This document shows, one piece after another, positions 56,915 through 64,000 of a stretch of 64,000 bases of DNA. The position numbers and the translations under genes are program-made. The notes below the pieces were generated by a model. The model had not been told where the DNA came from and did not search any database. It saw only the letters and a list, made by a program, of their open reading frames with translations. Position 1 is the stretch's first letter; the number at the start of each line of letters is the position of its first letter. Origin of the DNA: JBKBII01 sp046299415 (lineage in GTDB: Bacteria > Pseudomonadota > Gammaproteobacteria > Ectothiorhodospirales > Ectothiorhodospiraceae); contig JBKBII010000008.1 of NCBI GenBank assembly GCA_046299415.1, forward strand, positions 86,644 through 150,643. The letters run 5' to 3'.

Positions 56915-57691
56915 TCACTCCTGTCTAGATGCGTGGAGCGCAGCACCAGAGCGCCGCTCCTTTCTCACTTCGTCAAGCAATCGCGCGTCTGCGTCGCTCA
57001 ATTCGATCCCTGCCATCAGATCCGGCCGCCGTTCCAAAGTGCGACACAGCGCCTCTTGGTGCCGCCAGCGCGCGATCGCGGCATGATCACCCGAGCGCAG
57101 CACTGCCGGCACCGGTAATCCATCAACCTTCACGGGCCGCGTGTATTGCGGGTGATCAAGCAAACCACGCACGAAAGAATCTTGTGATGCCGACTCCTCG
57201 TGCCCCAAAACACCGGGTTGCAAGCGAGCGCAGGCGTCAATGAGCACCATCGCCGCCAACTCACCGCCACTCAAAACAAAATCCCCAATCGAAAGCTCTT
57301 CATCGGCAAATGCCTCAACGAAGCGTTCATCGATCCCCTCGTAGCGACCGCAGACCAGCCCGATCCGGGGCAATCGCGACAAACGTTGCACGACTGCATG
57401 ATCCAACCGTGCGCCCTGGGGTGATAGCACCACCCACCAAGGACGTTCATCACAATCTACAACCGCTTCGACCTCACGCACCGCAGCCGCAAGAGGCGGG
57501 TACTGTAAAACCATTCCCGGCCCACCACCAAAGGGCCGATCGTCGACGCAACGGTGAAAACCCATACCGTGACGCCGTAAATCCCAAGCATGAACCTCAA
57601 CCCGCCCCTCATCGATCGCCTGACCCACCACGCCCGACGCTAATGCAGACAGCATCTCCGGCATTAAGCTGATGACATCGAACCGGGTCAC
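56915..57691 (-). CDS. trmD: tRNA (guanine-37-N1)-methyltransferase
   Basis: TrmD methylates G37 of tRNAs reading CNN codons with S-adenosylmethionine, preventing +1 frameshifts. The 258-residue protein has the trefoil-knot core: DDRPFGGGPGMVL, VVLSPQGARLDHAVVQ, LVCGRYEGIDERF and LSIGDFVLSGGELAAM. The start is GTG at 57691 (VTRFDVISLMPEM), with GGA seven bases upstream. It lies third in the ribosomal operon and almost abuts rplS. Confidence 0.97.
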   Translation of the reverse strand: MTRFDVISLMPEMLSALASGVVGQAIDEGRVEVHAWDLRRHGMGFHRCVDDRPFGGGPGMVLQYPPLAAAVREVEAVVDCDERPWWVVLSPQGARLDHAVVQRLSRLPRIGLVCGRYEGIDERFVEAFADEELSIGDFVLSGGELAAMVLIDACARLQPGVLGHEESASQDSFVRGLLDHPQYTRPVKVDGLPVPAVLRSGDHAAIARWRHQEALCRTLERRPDLMAGIELSDADARLLDEVRKERRSGAALHASRQE

Positions 57692-57819
57692 TTCAGATCC
57701 ATCACTCAGGCCTTTTTCTCACCGTGCCGAAAGGCTTGCCGCACGCGGTGCTCAACATTTTTGATCGCATCGACTCGGGCAAACACCGCACCGCGGTTCA
57801 ACAGTGGGTTAGTAGGCTG

Positions 57820-58323
57820 TCACCAATCCGTTGCCCAGTCGACACGAAGAACGCCGTTCGCCAAATCGACTTCATCGATCACGCGGTCGCGCACCCAAGG
57901 GATCAAACGTTCGCGATCGCCTTGAACGACGACGACATCGTTGGCGCCGGTTTCGAACAGACGATCGACCTGCCCGAGCACGTCGCCTTCGCGATTGATC
58001 ACTCGCAAACCAATCAAATCGACCCAGTAAACCTCGGTACCTTCTGTGGCCGGCAACTCGCTGCGTTCCACAGCGAGAGTGCGCCCTATCCAGGCGTATG
58101 CGCCATCCCGGGAATCCACGCCATCAAAACGCAAAACAACGCCGTTGCCGTGTGCGCGGCCTTCTGCCACGCCGATCGAATTCCAGTTACCTTGCGCCGC
58201 CCGCCAGTACAAACTCTCAAAGCCCACGATCATATCTCGCGGCGACATTTCACTGAAGACCCTGACGAAGCCCTTGACGCCATAGACCCCAGTTACTCGC
58301 CCCACAATTAATTTATCGGTCAC
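57820..58323 (-). CDS. rimM: Ribosome maturation factor RimM
   Basis: RimM helps assemble the 30S head near S19. The 167-residue protein has the N-terminal RimM barrel (VGRVTGVYGVKGFVRVFSEM), the linker and the C-terminal PRC-like barrel (VYWVDLIGLRVINREGDVLG, then ERLIPWVRDRVIDEVDLANG). A GTG at 58323 starts the conserved sequence; no ATG is available and there is no clear ribosome site. It lies 128 bp upstream of trmD and 395 bp downstream of rpsP, looser than usual. Confidence 0.96.
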   Translation of the reverse strand: MTDKLIVGRVTGVYGVKGFVRVFSEMSPRDMIVGFESLYWRAAQGNWNSIGVAEGRAHGNGVVLRFDGVDSRDGAYAWIGRTLAVERSELPATEGTEVYWVDLIGLRVINREGDVLGQVDRLFETGANDVVVVQGDRERLIPWVRDRVIDEVDLANGVLRVDWATDW

Positions 58324-58718
58324 GGCTTACGCACTCGCTTCTCGGGACGTCTCATTCCCGCTATCGACTCGGTGCCCCGAACGCCAGCCGTAGATTGACC
58401 CGGCGACGCTCTGCGAAGCGCTCAAAAAATCGATCACCCCAATTGCTGGTCGAGCGTCTTCACGCGACCAGCGCAGTAATGACCGTACTTTCCAAGTCTG
58501 CCAACAGCATGCATCCAGACCGCTACCGATATTAGAGCCCGGACAATCCTGAGATTGGAATCGCCCCTGAGAACCTCTCCCGAGAGCAATCTACCTACAA
58601 ATCGGATCTCGACCTTTTGAGACGCCCGGTTGTGCCGCCGTCCAGTGACCGCTTCATGGCCAACACACCAGCAGCCCCAATTTATCCGAGTTGATTATCC
58701 GGTTTGGTCTCGTGCGGA
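58324..58718. other. Intergenic, rpsP to rimM
   Basis: 395 bp inside a normally compact ribosomal operon. No gene or terminator recognised. Confidence 0.55.
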
Positions 58719-58985
58719 TCAGGCGACCGAGGCTTCGCTCTTGTTTGCGCGCTCCTGCTTGACCAGCGTCTTAACACGAGGCGATAACGACGCGCCCTGC
58801 TTGATCCAATGTTCGACGCGATCGAGGTCAATCCGCTGCGGCTCTTCCTGACCGGCGGCGATCGGATTAAAGAATCCGATCCGCTCGATGTAGCCGCTAT
58901 CGCGACGCGCGCGGCTATCCGTTACGACCACGCTGTAAAACGGACGACGCTTAGCGCCACGCCGTGCAAGTCGAATGGTGACCAT
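58719..58985 (-). CDS. rpsP: 30S ribosomal protein bS16
   Basis: S16 is an early 30S assembly protein. The 88-residue product begins MVTIRLARRGAKRRPFYSVV and contains RDSGYIERIGFFNP, the family hallmarks. The tail (VKQERANKSEASVA) is short. GAGAGG precedes the ATG at 58985 by 5-6 bases. It is the first gene of the rpsP-rimM-trmD-rplS operon; ffh, a frequent upstream neighbour, is not here. Confidence 0.98.
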   Translation of the reverse strand: MVTIRLARRGAKRRPFYSVVVTDSRARRDSGYIERIGFFNPIAAGQEEPQRIDLDRVEHWIKQGASLSPRVKTLVKQERANKSEASVA

Positions 58986-59764
58986 AGTGCCTCTCAAAAC
59001 TGGGAGAGTGCCGAAAACCAGAAAGCACTCAATGAAACGCAGCGTCTTAGGGCGCCGCGAGCGATCAATATGGGAGTCCGCAGCACAAGGAGGCGAGCTC
59101 CCGCGCCAGTCAGCCAAACTCGAAGGCCGACGCCGTCTCGGATCTTCTAAAGCAAGGCGCGGGATTATACCCGACCAAGCGCCCAACACAAGCACCCAGG
59201 GTGCTACGCCGACCGCTCTCACCGCCCTTTGTTCGACCGAAAACAGCGGTACATGAAGTCAATCCATGCCGAAACAACGTCTGGGACGCGGGGGGACTCG
59301 CTCGGTAAACCGGAATCAAGCCTGCGAAACGGTCCGACAGACTCTTCTGCAGACCCGCAACGACAACGACTGCGCCAATTCCCGAGCTGGCGCCACCTGC
59401 AGCAGAACAGTCGTATTTCAAGCGACCGCTCTTCGGCGAATCCAATTGAAACGTGACGCCGGTCAAGGGCAAGAAGACCCCCAGCACCATATCCGGCGTC
59501 ACCTGCTACACCACTCAAACCCAGCAGCAGCCCAGCGTAGCTTGTGGAGCCCTCAGGTCGAGCCCAGGACGCGCCTGACGCAACAAGTACTGTCCGTTAT
59601 CGTCACAATCGTCATGCGCGACTGTATCGAGCGATGAAGTGACCTGCTGCCATGAGCCCAAAAGACAAGGCCCGCTTCACTGAAGCGGGCCTCACCGGAT
59701 CACCAATAAAAACCTTCGCACCTGATTCGCATTGGGACCGGGTGCGCACTACACCGATATAGAA
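58986..59764. other. Intergenic, ompA-like gene to rpsP
   Basis: 779 bp containing the rpsP promoter region and the terminator at 59668-59692. A minus-strand frame runs upstream of rpsP to 59222, but it has no similarity and is not called. Confidence 0.55.
59668..59692 (-). terminator. Rho-independent terminator of the OmpA-like gene
   Basis: An 11-bp perfect stem (AGGCCCGCTTC / GAAGCGGGCCT) with a 3-base loop. On the minus strand it is followed by TGTCTTTTGG. It lies 73 bases past the OmpA-like stop codon. Confidence 0.8.
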
Positions 59765-60388
59765 TTAGTTACGGATCCGGACGTCAGTCGTAACTTCAAC
59801 GCGGCGGTTGGCCTGACGGCCTTCACGCGTAGCGTTCGAAGCGACGGGGCGCTCTTCGCCGTAGCCAACCACGCGCATCGCGTCACGACGGACGCCCTGC
59901 TCGGCAAGGAAATTGGCAACAGAGTTGGCGCGACGCTCGGACAGACCCTGGTTGTACGCAGCGGGACCGGTCGAGTCGGTATGACCTTCGACGAGAACCA
60001 GCTCGTAGGTGGCGTTCGGCGCTGACAATTGACGCGCGAGGTCGGAGAGCGTTGCACGGCCTTCCGGACGCAGCGTTGCACGGTCAAAGTCGAACAGGGT
60101 TTCTGCCGACAAAGTCGTGGTCGTGAACTGCGGAGCAGCGGCCGGAGCCGGCGCTGGAGCGGGAGCAGGAGCCGCCGCTTCAACGAAACCTTCGCAGCCC
60201 GGATGGATGACGTTGTTGCGGTCCCAGTAACCGGTACGGACGCAGTTACCCGAGCTGTCCTTGACGACAGTGCCCGATGAGTCCGACACGTTGGTGCCGT
60301 TAGTGGAGGCGTAGGCGGTACCGCCAAAGCCGAAAGCGATCGCCGCAACGGCAAACGCGAGAGTGTGCTTCGAGAACGCTTTATTCAT
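59765..60388 (-). CDS. OmpA-family outer membrane protein
   Basis: A 207-residue exported protein. The signal peptide is KHTLAFAVAAIAFGFGGTAYA. A short region with two Cys (SGNCVRTGYW, IHPGCEGF) follows, then an Ala-Pro hinge (PAPAPAPAPAAAP), then an OmpA C-terminal peptidoglycan-binding domain: LFDFDRATLRPEG, VEGHTDSTGPAAYN and LSERRANSVANFL, with the Asp and Arg that bind diaminopimelate. There is no beta-barrel domain. AGGAGA lies six bases before the ATG at 60388. A promoter and terminator flank it, so it is probably monocistronic and well expressed. PF-type names such as Pal are less likely because there is no lipobox. Confidence 0.95.
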   Translation of the reverse strand: MNKAFSKHTLAFAVAAIAFGFGGTAYASTNGTNVSDSSGTVVKDSSGNCVRTGYWDRNNVIHPGCEGFVEAAAPAPAPAPAPAAAPQFTTTTLSAETLFDFDRATLRPEGRATLSDLARQLSAPNATYELVLVEGHTDSTGPAAYNQGLSERRANSVANFLAEQGVRRDAMRVVGYGEERPVASNATREGRQANRRVEVTTDVRIRN

Positions 60389-60541
60389 GTTCGATCTCCT
60401 CGGAACAGGGGAACGTTGAGCTGACGCGATCAGAATCGTTGGCAGTGCCAGGCCGTCTCGGCGATGCAGCAGACGAGGGAAACCCGGCCCAGGCCCCCGC
60501 ATCGGTTAGATGTTGGCACAACCGGAGCGGATTTGCATCAT

Positions 60542-60570
60542 TTTGTAGAAAAAACGTATCGCTTTGACAA
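60542..60570 (-). promoter_or_regulatory. Putative sigma70 promoter of the OmpA-like gene
   Basis: TTGTCA and TACAAA on the minus strand, 17 bases apart, about 150 bases upstream of the ATG, inside a locally AT-rich stretch. It predicts a 5' leader of about 145 bases. Confidence 0.45.
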
Positions 60571-60847
60571 CGACCGTTACATTTTAGACACAACAATCGA
60601 GCCCGCGCTGAATCTTTTTCGGGTCCCAACGCGAAAAATCCAGACTTTCTACCTGTCTTGCGGCCGCGACACCCAACTACGGCCTGTCTGAACCGTCAGT
60701 ATTCGTCGATTCACGCATGCAAGCCATGCAGAGACTGCAAACTCGACATTCGCGAGCCCCCGGATCGTTGCACATACGCCATGTCGACGCGCCTGGCGGG
60801 CATTTGAGACCTATCGTTCGTGACACAGGCGCGATGACCTCAACGAT

Positions 60848-60881
60848 AAAAAGCCGCAGGTCGGACGCCCTGCGGCTTTTT
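60848..60881. terminator. Bidirectional terminator downstream of groEL
   Basis: AAAAAGCCGCAGG and its complement flank a 7-8-base loop, giving a GC-rich stem with T-tracts on both strands. It lies 350 bases beyond the groEL stop and could end the groESL transcript. Confidence 0.85.
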
Positions 60882-61001
60882 CGTCACAGCTTTTCTCTGC
60901 CGAAATCACGCGAAGCACAATGCTTACGAGGGGCGTAGTTGCTTAGGAGGGGCAGAATTCCAAATGTTCCGGAACCCTCGACACTGAGCGCTCGAGTGCT
61001 C

Positions 61002-61020
61002 GGGGGCCGGGGGCCGGGGG
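61002..61020 (+). repeat. GGGGGCC short tandem repeat
   Basis: 2.7 copies of GGGGGCC, giving three runs of five G on the plus strand. It is in the groEL 3' region, where the transcript would carry C-runs. Confidence 0.85.
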
Positions 61021-61095
61021 CGAATGACCCAGCCAAACAGACCACGTCAAACGGACCACCCAAAGAACACGCCCCATCGATACGTGCCCGAAGAT

Positions 61096-61122
61096 CATTC
61101 AGAGCGCATAACGCCCTGAATG
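61096..61122 (-). terminator. Imperfect hairpin just downstream of groEL
   Basis: CATTCAG arms extended by GCG after one mismatch, 112 bases beyond the groEL stop. No T-tract follows, so termination is uncertain. Confidence 0.4.
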
Positions 61123-61233
61123 ACGCTTGAATCACGCCCCGATCGCCTCTTTCGACGTCACATTATACCCGGGGACTCTGTTCGGAGACCGCGAGTCAAC
61201 TAGGAAAGAGACGCGTTGTGCCGTTGACACAAC

Positions 61234-62877
61234 TTACATCATGCCCATGCCCATGTCGTCCATACCACCACCCATGCCACCGCCCTTGGTGTCATCGGCC
61301 TTCGGCAGATCAGCAACCATCGCTTCGGTGGTGATGATGAGGCTGGCGACCGATGCAGCATTCTGCAGCGCGGTACGTGTCACCTTGGTCGGATCAAGAA
61401 TTCCGGCCTCGAGCATATCGACGTATTCGCCCGTGGCTGCGTTGTAGCCATACGCCGCATCCCCGGAGAGGACGGCGTTCAACACCACTGATGGCTCTTC
61501 GCCACAGTTCGCAACGATCTGACGAAGCGGCTCCTCCATCGCCCGGCGAGCAATGTTGATACCCGTGTTCTGGTCGACGTTGTCGCTCGAAAGCGACGCA
61601 ATCGCAGCGCGTGCGCGCAGAAGGGCAACACCGCCACCCGGGACCACGCCTTCTTCGACAGCAGCACGCGTCGCGTGCAGAGCGTCTTCGACGCGGGCTT
61701 TCTTCTCTTTCATTTCGACTTCGGTCGTGGCGCCGACCTTAATGACAGCAACACCACCGGCGAGCTTGGCAACCCGCTCCTGCAGTTTTTCCTTGTCGTA
61801 ATCCGACGAGGCTTCGGCAATCTGCGCGCGAATCTGCGCAACTCGTCCCTGAATGTCCTCGGCCGAACCTGCGCCGTCGATAATCGTGGTGTTTTCCTTC
61901 GTAACCTGGATTTTCTTCGCATGCCCGAGGTCATCGATGGTGGCTTTCTCGAGCGACAGGCCCACTTCTTCCGAGATCACCTGACCACCGGTCAGAACCG
62001 CGATATCCTGCAGCATGGCCTTGCGACGATCACCGAAGCCCGGCGCCTTGACAGCAGCCACCTTGACGATGCCTCGCATTGAGTTGACCACCAGTGTGGC
62101 CAGCGCTTCACCTTCGACGTCCTCGGAAATGATCAACAAGGGCTTGCCAGCCTTTGCGACGCCTTCGAGCACCGGGAGGAGGTCACGAATATTCGAGATC
62201 TTCTTGTCGTACAGCAGCACGAAGCAGTCGTCGAGTTCAGCCGACATGCTCTGCTGATTGTTGATGAAGTACGGGCTGAGGTAGCCCCGGTCGAACTGCA
62301 TTCCCTCGACCACGTCAAGGGTGTTTTCCAGCGAGGAGCCTTCCTCGACCGTGATGACGCCCTCTTTGCCAACTTTTTCCATGGCATCGGCGATGATCTT
62401 GCCGATATTCTCGTCGGAATTCGCCGAAATGGTGCCGACCTGCGCAATGGCCTTGGAATCCGAGCAAGGCTTCGAGAGGTTTTTGAGCTCTTCCACTGCA
62501 GCGATAACAGCTTTGTCGATCCCGCGCTTCAGGTCCATCGGGTTCATGCCAGCGGTTACCGCCTTCATGCCCTCGCGGACGATCGCCTGCGCCAAAACCG
62601 TGGCGGTTGTGGTTCCATCCCCAGCCGCATCGGAAGTCTGCGACGAAACCTCCTTCACCAGCTGGGCGCCCATGTTCTCGAACTTGTCTTCAAGCTCGAT
62701 TTCCTTGGCGACCGACACACCATCCTTAGTGACCGTCGGTGCCCCGAAGGCCTTGTCAAGCACGACATTCCGACCCTTCGGCCCCAACGTCACCTTGACG
62801 GCGTTGGCCAAAACGTTAACCCCCCGCACCATGCGAGCACGGGCGTCATTACCGAAACGAACTTCTTTTGCAGCCAT
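61234..62877 (-). CDS. groEL: Chaperonin GroEL (Cpn60)
   Basis: GroEL forms the 14-mer folding chamber closed by GroES. The 547 residues are canonical: MAAKEVRFGNDARARMVRGV, the nucleotide motif DGTTTATVLAQAI, the apical domain with DKKISNIRDLLPVLE, the signature AAVEEGVVPGGGVALLRA, and a GGM-type tail (GGGMGGGMDDMGMGMM). AAGGAG lies 9 bases before the ATG at 62877. It is 163 bp downstream of groES. The operon is preceded by a sigma70 promoter and a CIRCE operator. Confidence 0.99.
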   Translation of the reverse strand: MAAKEVRFGNDARARMVRGVNVLANAVKVTLGPKGRNVVLDKAFGAPTVTKDGVSVAKEIELEDKFENMGAQLVKEVSSQTSDAAGDGTTTATVLAQAIVREGMKAVTAGMNPMDLKRGIDKAVIAAVEELKNLSKPCSDSKAIAQVGTISANSDENIGKIIADAMEKVGKEGVITVEEGSSLENTLDVVEGMQFDRGYLSPYFINNQQSMSAELDDCFVLLYDKKISNIRDLLPVLEGVAKAGKPLLIISEDVEGEALATLVVNSMRGIVKVAAVKAPGFGDRRKAMLQDIAVLTGGQVISEEVGLSLEKATIDDLGHAKKIQVTKENTTIIDGAGSAEDIQGRVAQIRAQIAEASSDYDKEKLQERVAKLAGGVAVIKVGATTEVEMKEKKARVEDALHATRAAVEEGVVPGGGVALLRARAAIASLSSDNVDQNTGINIARRAMEEPLRQIVANCGEEPSVVLNAVLSGDAAYGYNAATGEYVDMLEAGILDPTKVTRTALQNAASVASLIITTEAMVADLPKADDTKGGGMGGGMDDMGMGMM

Positions 62878-63040
62878 AAAGAGAACTCCTTGATTCATTT
62901 GTCCCGAAACAGTTGTCGCCTGAGGCCCGTTTTGGCGCTCATAGCGACATGAACTTTCAACTCAAGCCAAAATCCCGCAGAGGCGATGCAGCCCACCTGT
63001 GGGTATCGAGCGAGTCGAACCCGATGCACCCCGGGGGGGA

Positions 63041-63331
63041 TCAGCCTTCGATCACAGCCATGATGTCGTCTTCACGCATCACGAGGACTTCCTGGCCGTC
63101 GATCTTGACTTCGGTGCCGGAATACTTACCGAACAACACCTTGTCGCCAACCTTGATATCGAGCGCGCGTACTTCTCCGCTATCCAGGATCTTGCCGTTG
63201 CCTACGGCCACGATTTCACCGCGGATCGGTTTTTCGGCTGCCGAGTCAGGGATCACGATTCCGCCGGCGGTGGTCCGCTCTTCTTCCATACGCTTAACAA
63301 TGACACGGTCGTGCAGAGGACGCAGATTCAT
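63041..63331 (-). CDS. groES: Co-chaperonin GroES (Cpn10)
   Basis: GroES caps GroEL. The 96-residue protein begins MNLRPLHDRVIVKRMEEERT, contains the mobile loop (EERTTAGGIVIPDSA) and ends EVLVMREDDIMAVIEG. AAGGAG is eight bases before the ATG at 63331; the frame open upstream is not GroES-like. First gene of groESL, with a leader of about 215 bases carrying CIRCE at its 5' end. Confidence 0.98.
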   Translation of the reverse strand: MNLRPLHDRVIVKRMEEERTTAGGIVIPDSAAEKPIRGEIVAVGNGKILDSGEVRALDIKVGDKVLFGKYSGTEVKIDGQEVLVMREDDIMAVIEG

Positions 63332-63518
63332 CAGTCGAGACTCCTTGAAAATTGGTGCGTTTTGAAATGGTTCAGCGCGGGTCGGATTAAGCTCACTGAT
63401 CACAGCACGTTTTTCGGTCAGGGCAGTCCTTCGAAGGGGCCGCCCGGTGATTGCGGTGCGCGACCTGAAGCTACGATTGGTGAAAATCGTCCGGCCCATG
63501 AGTGCAAAATACCCGCTG

Positions 63519-63545
63519 TTAGCAGCCGAACGACTAGAGTGCTAG
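63519..63545. promoter_or_regulatory. CIRCE operator (HrcA-binding site) of groESL
   Basis: TTAGCAGCC-N9-GAGTGCTAG on the plus strand, compared with the consensus TTAGCACTC-N9-GAGTGCTAA: 15 of 18 arm positions match and the 9-base spacer is exact. It overlaps the expected transcription start of the promoter just upstream, the usual arrangement for HrcA repression. hrcA is in the same window. Confidence 0.9.
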
Positions 63546-63554
63546 CAAGCTCGC

Positions 63555-63582
63555 ATCATAGACCTCACGCTGGCTGCGTCAA
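63555..63582 (-). promoter_or_regulatory. Sigma70 promoter of groESL
   Basis: TTGACG-N16-TATGAT on the minus strand, five of six consensus matches in each box. The predicted start is about 63548, at the edge of CIRCE. No sigma32-type CCCCAT box is seen. Confidence 0.75.
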
Positions 63583-64000
63583 GCGCAACGAGTGCCCGAA
63601 ATTCGTGGACAACTTGACGCAGACGTGTAGTTGCCCGGCGCGAGCCGATCGCAACACCAGCGCCGCGCGCAGGCGTTCATCGAGCGAACACACCGCGCAC
63701 GCCTCGTACGATGCGCGATCGGCGCGCACACTACACGTCCAGGTTGTCGCGCGGTGCCGTGCCGCTCCGCCTATCGTCGACGTCGGGCCCCGCGGTCCAG
63801 GGTAACCACATCCTTACCCACCCAGACGACGCGAATGATTGGGCACAAACCGATTATTTCAAGTGATGGCGGAAATTTTTTTCCGGTGCCCGCAACACTG
63901 ACCCGAAACCATCTAGAGTCACGAAACCTTCAGGGCGACCGGCGAAAGACCCTCGAAAAACTCGACGAAAATGGAATCGACTGCGGAGAGGAGACAGACT

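Larger units (their letters stand above)
60389..61233. other. Intergenic, groEL to the OmpA-like gene
   Basis: 845 bp. It holds the promoter for the OmpA-like gene (60542-60570), a bidirectional terminator (60848-60881), a G-rich repeat (61002-61020) and an inverted repeat (61096-61122). No gene is convincing. Confidence 0.6.
63332..64000. other. groES leader and right-edge region
   Basis: 669 bp to the window edge. The first part is the groES leader with CIRCE and promoter. From about 63600 on nothing is called. The last bases (GGAGAGGAGACAGACT) look like a strong plus-strand ribosome site, so a plus-strand gene may begin just past 64000. A hairpin-like A/T tract lies at 63870-63885. Confidence 0.5.

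Noticed and set aside
59749..60354. 201-codon minus-strand frame overlapping the OmpA-like gene
   Set aside because: It is the out-of-frame shadow of a well-supported gene with a signal peptide and OmpA domain; its Ser/Arg/Thr-rich composition shows it is not coding.

Overview
The window is chromosomal DNA of a GC-rich gammaproteobacterium, probably a sulfur oxidiser of the Chromatiales/Ectothiorhodospiraceae type. The phylum-level call rests on prmB-aroC, efp/epmA/epmB, rpsP-rimM-trmD-rplS, carA-carB-greA, ycjX-ycjF, rlmJ and a bamE/fur divergent pair. The sulfur call rests on adjacent soxA and soxX genes encoding secreted c-type cytochromes. HrcA and a CIRCE operator before groES add a heat-shock circuit that many gammaproteobacteria lack. 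I see no rRNA, tRNA, CRISPR array, insertion sequence or prophage gene. About 35 of 44 supported genes lie on the minus strand, which is also the G/T-rich strand, so it is probably the leading strand.

Layout. 0-17.5 kb: a coiled-coil protein cut by the left edge, greA, carB, carA, a membrane diguanylate cyclase, dapB, an MFS transporter, aroC with a divergent rhodanese, prmB, psd and epmA. 17.5-25 kb: efp with divergent epmB, then a PilZ-like protein and a FimX-like c-di-GMP receptor. 25-36.4 kb: dnaJ, dnaK, grpE, hrcA, then nadK, recN, fur and bamE. 37-46.6 kb: a PerM/AI-2E transporter, a conserved hypothetical gene, a glutamine amidotransferase-like and a dienelactone-hydrolase-like protein (both without catalytic residues), a LysR regulator, a TM2 protein and ycjF. 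46.6-56 kb: ycjX, htpG, rlmJ, soxX, soxA and a DASS anion transporter. 56-64 kb: rplS, trmD, rimM, rpsP, an OmpA-like protein, groEL and groES.

How the genes work together. Three chaperone loci (hrcA-grpE-dnaK-dnaJ, groESL, htpG) and the stress-linked ycjXF pair lie within 40 kb. HrcA probably represses groESL through CIRCE. EpmB and EpmA make and attach beta-lysine on Lys34 of EF-P. The diguanylate cyclase, FimX-like and PilZ-like proteins are a plausible c-di-GMP surface-motility module. SoxAX would start periplasmic thiosulfate oxidation; soxYZ, soxB and soxCD are not in the window.

The most unusual overall feature is low coding density. Roughly a quarter of the window carries no supportable gene, and gaps of 380-880 bp sit inside normally compact operons (carA|carB, carB|greA, rpsP|rimM, grpE|dnaK). 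The most unusual genes are the two adjacent enzyme-fold proteins that have lost their catalytic residues.
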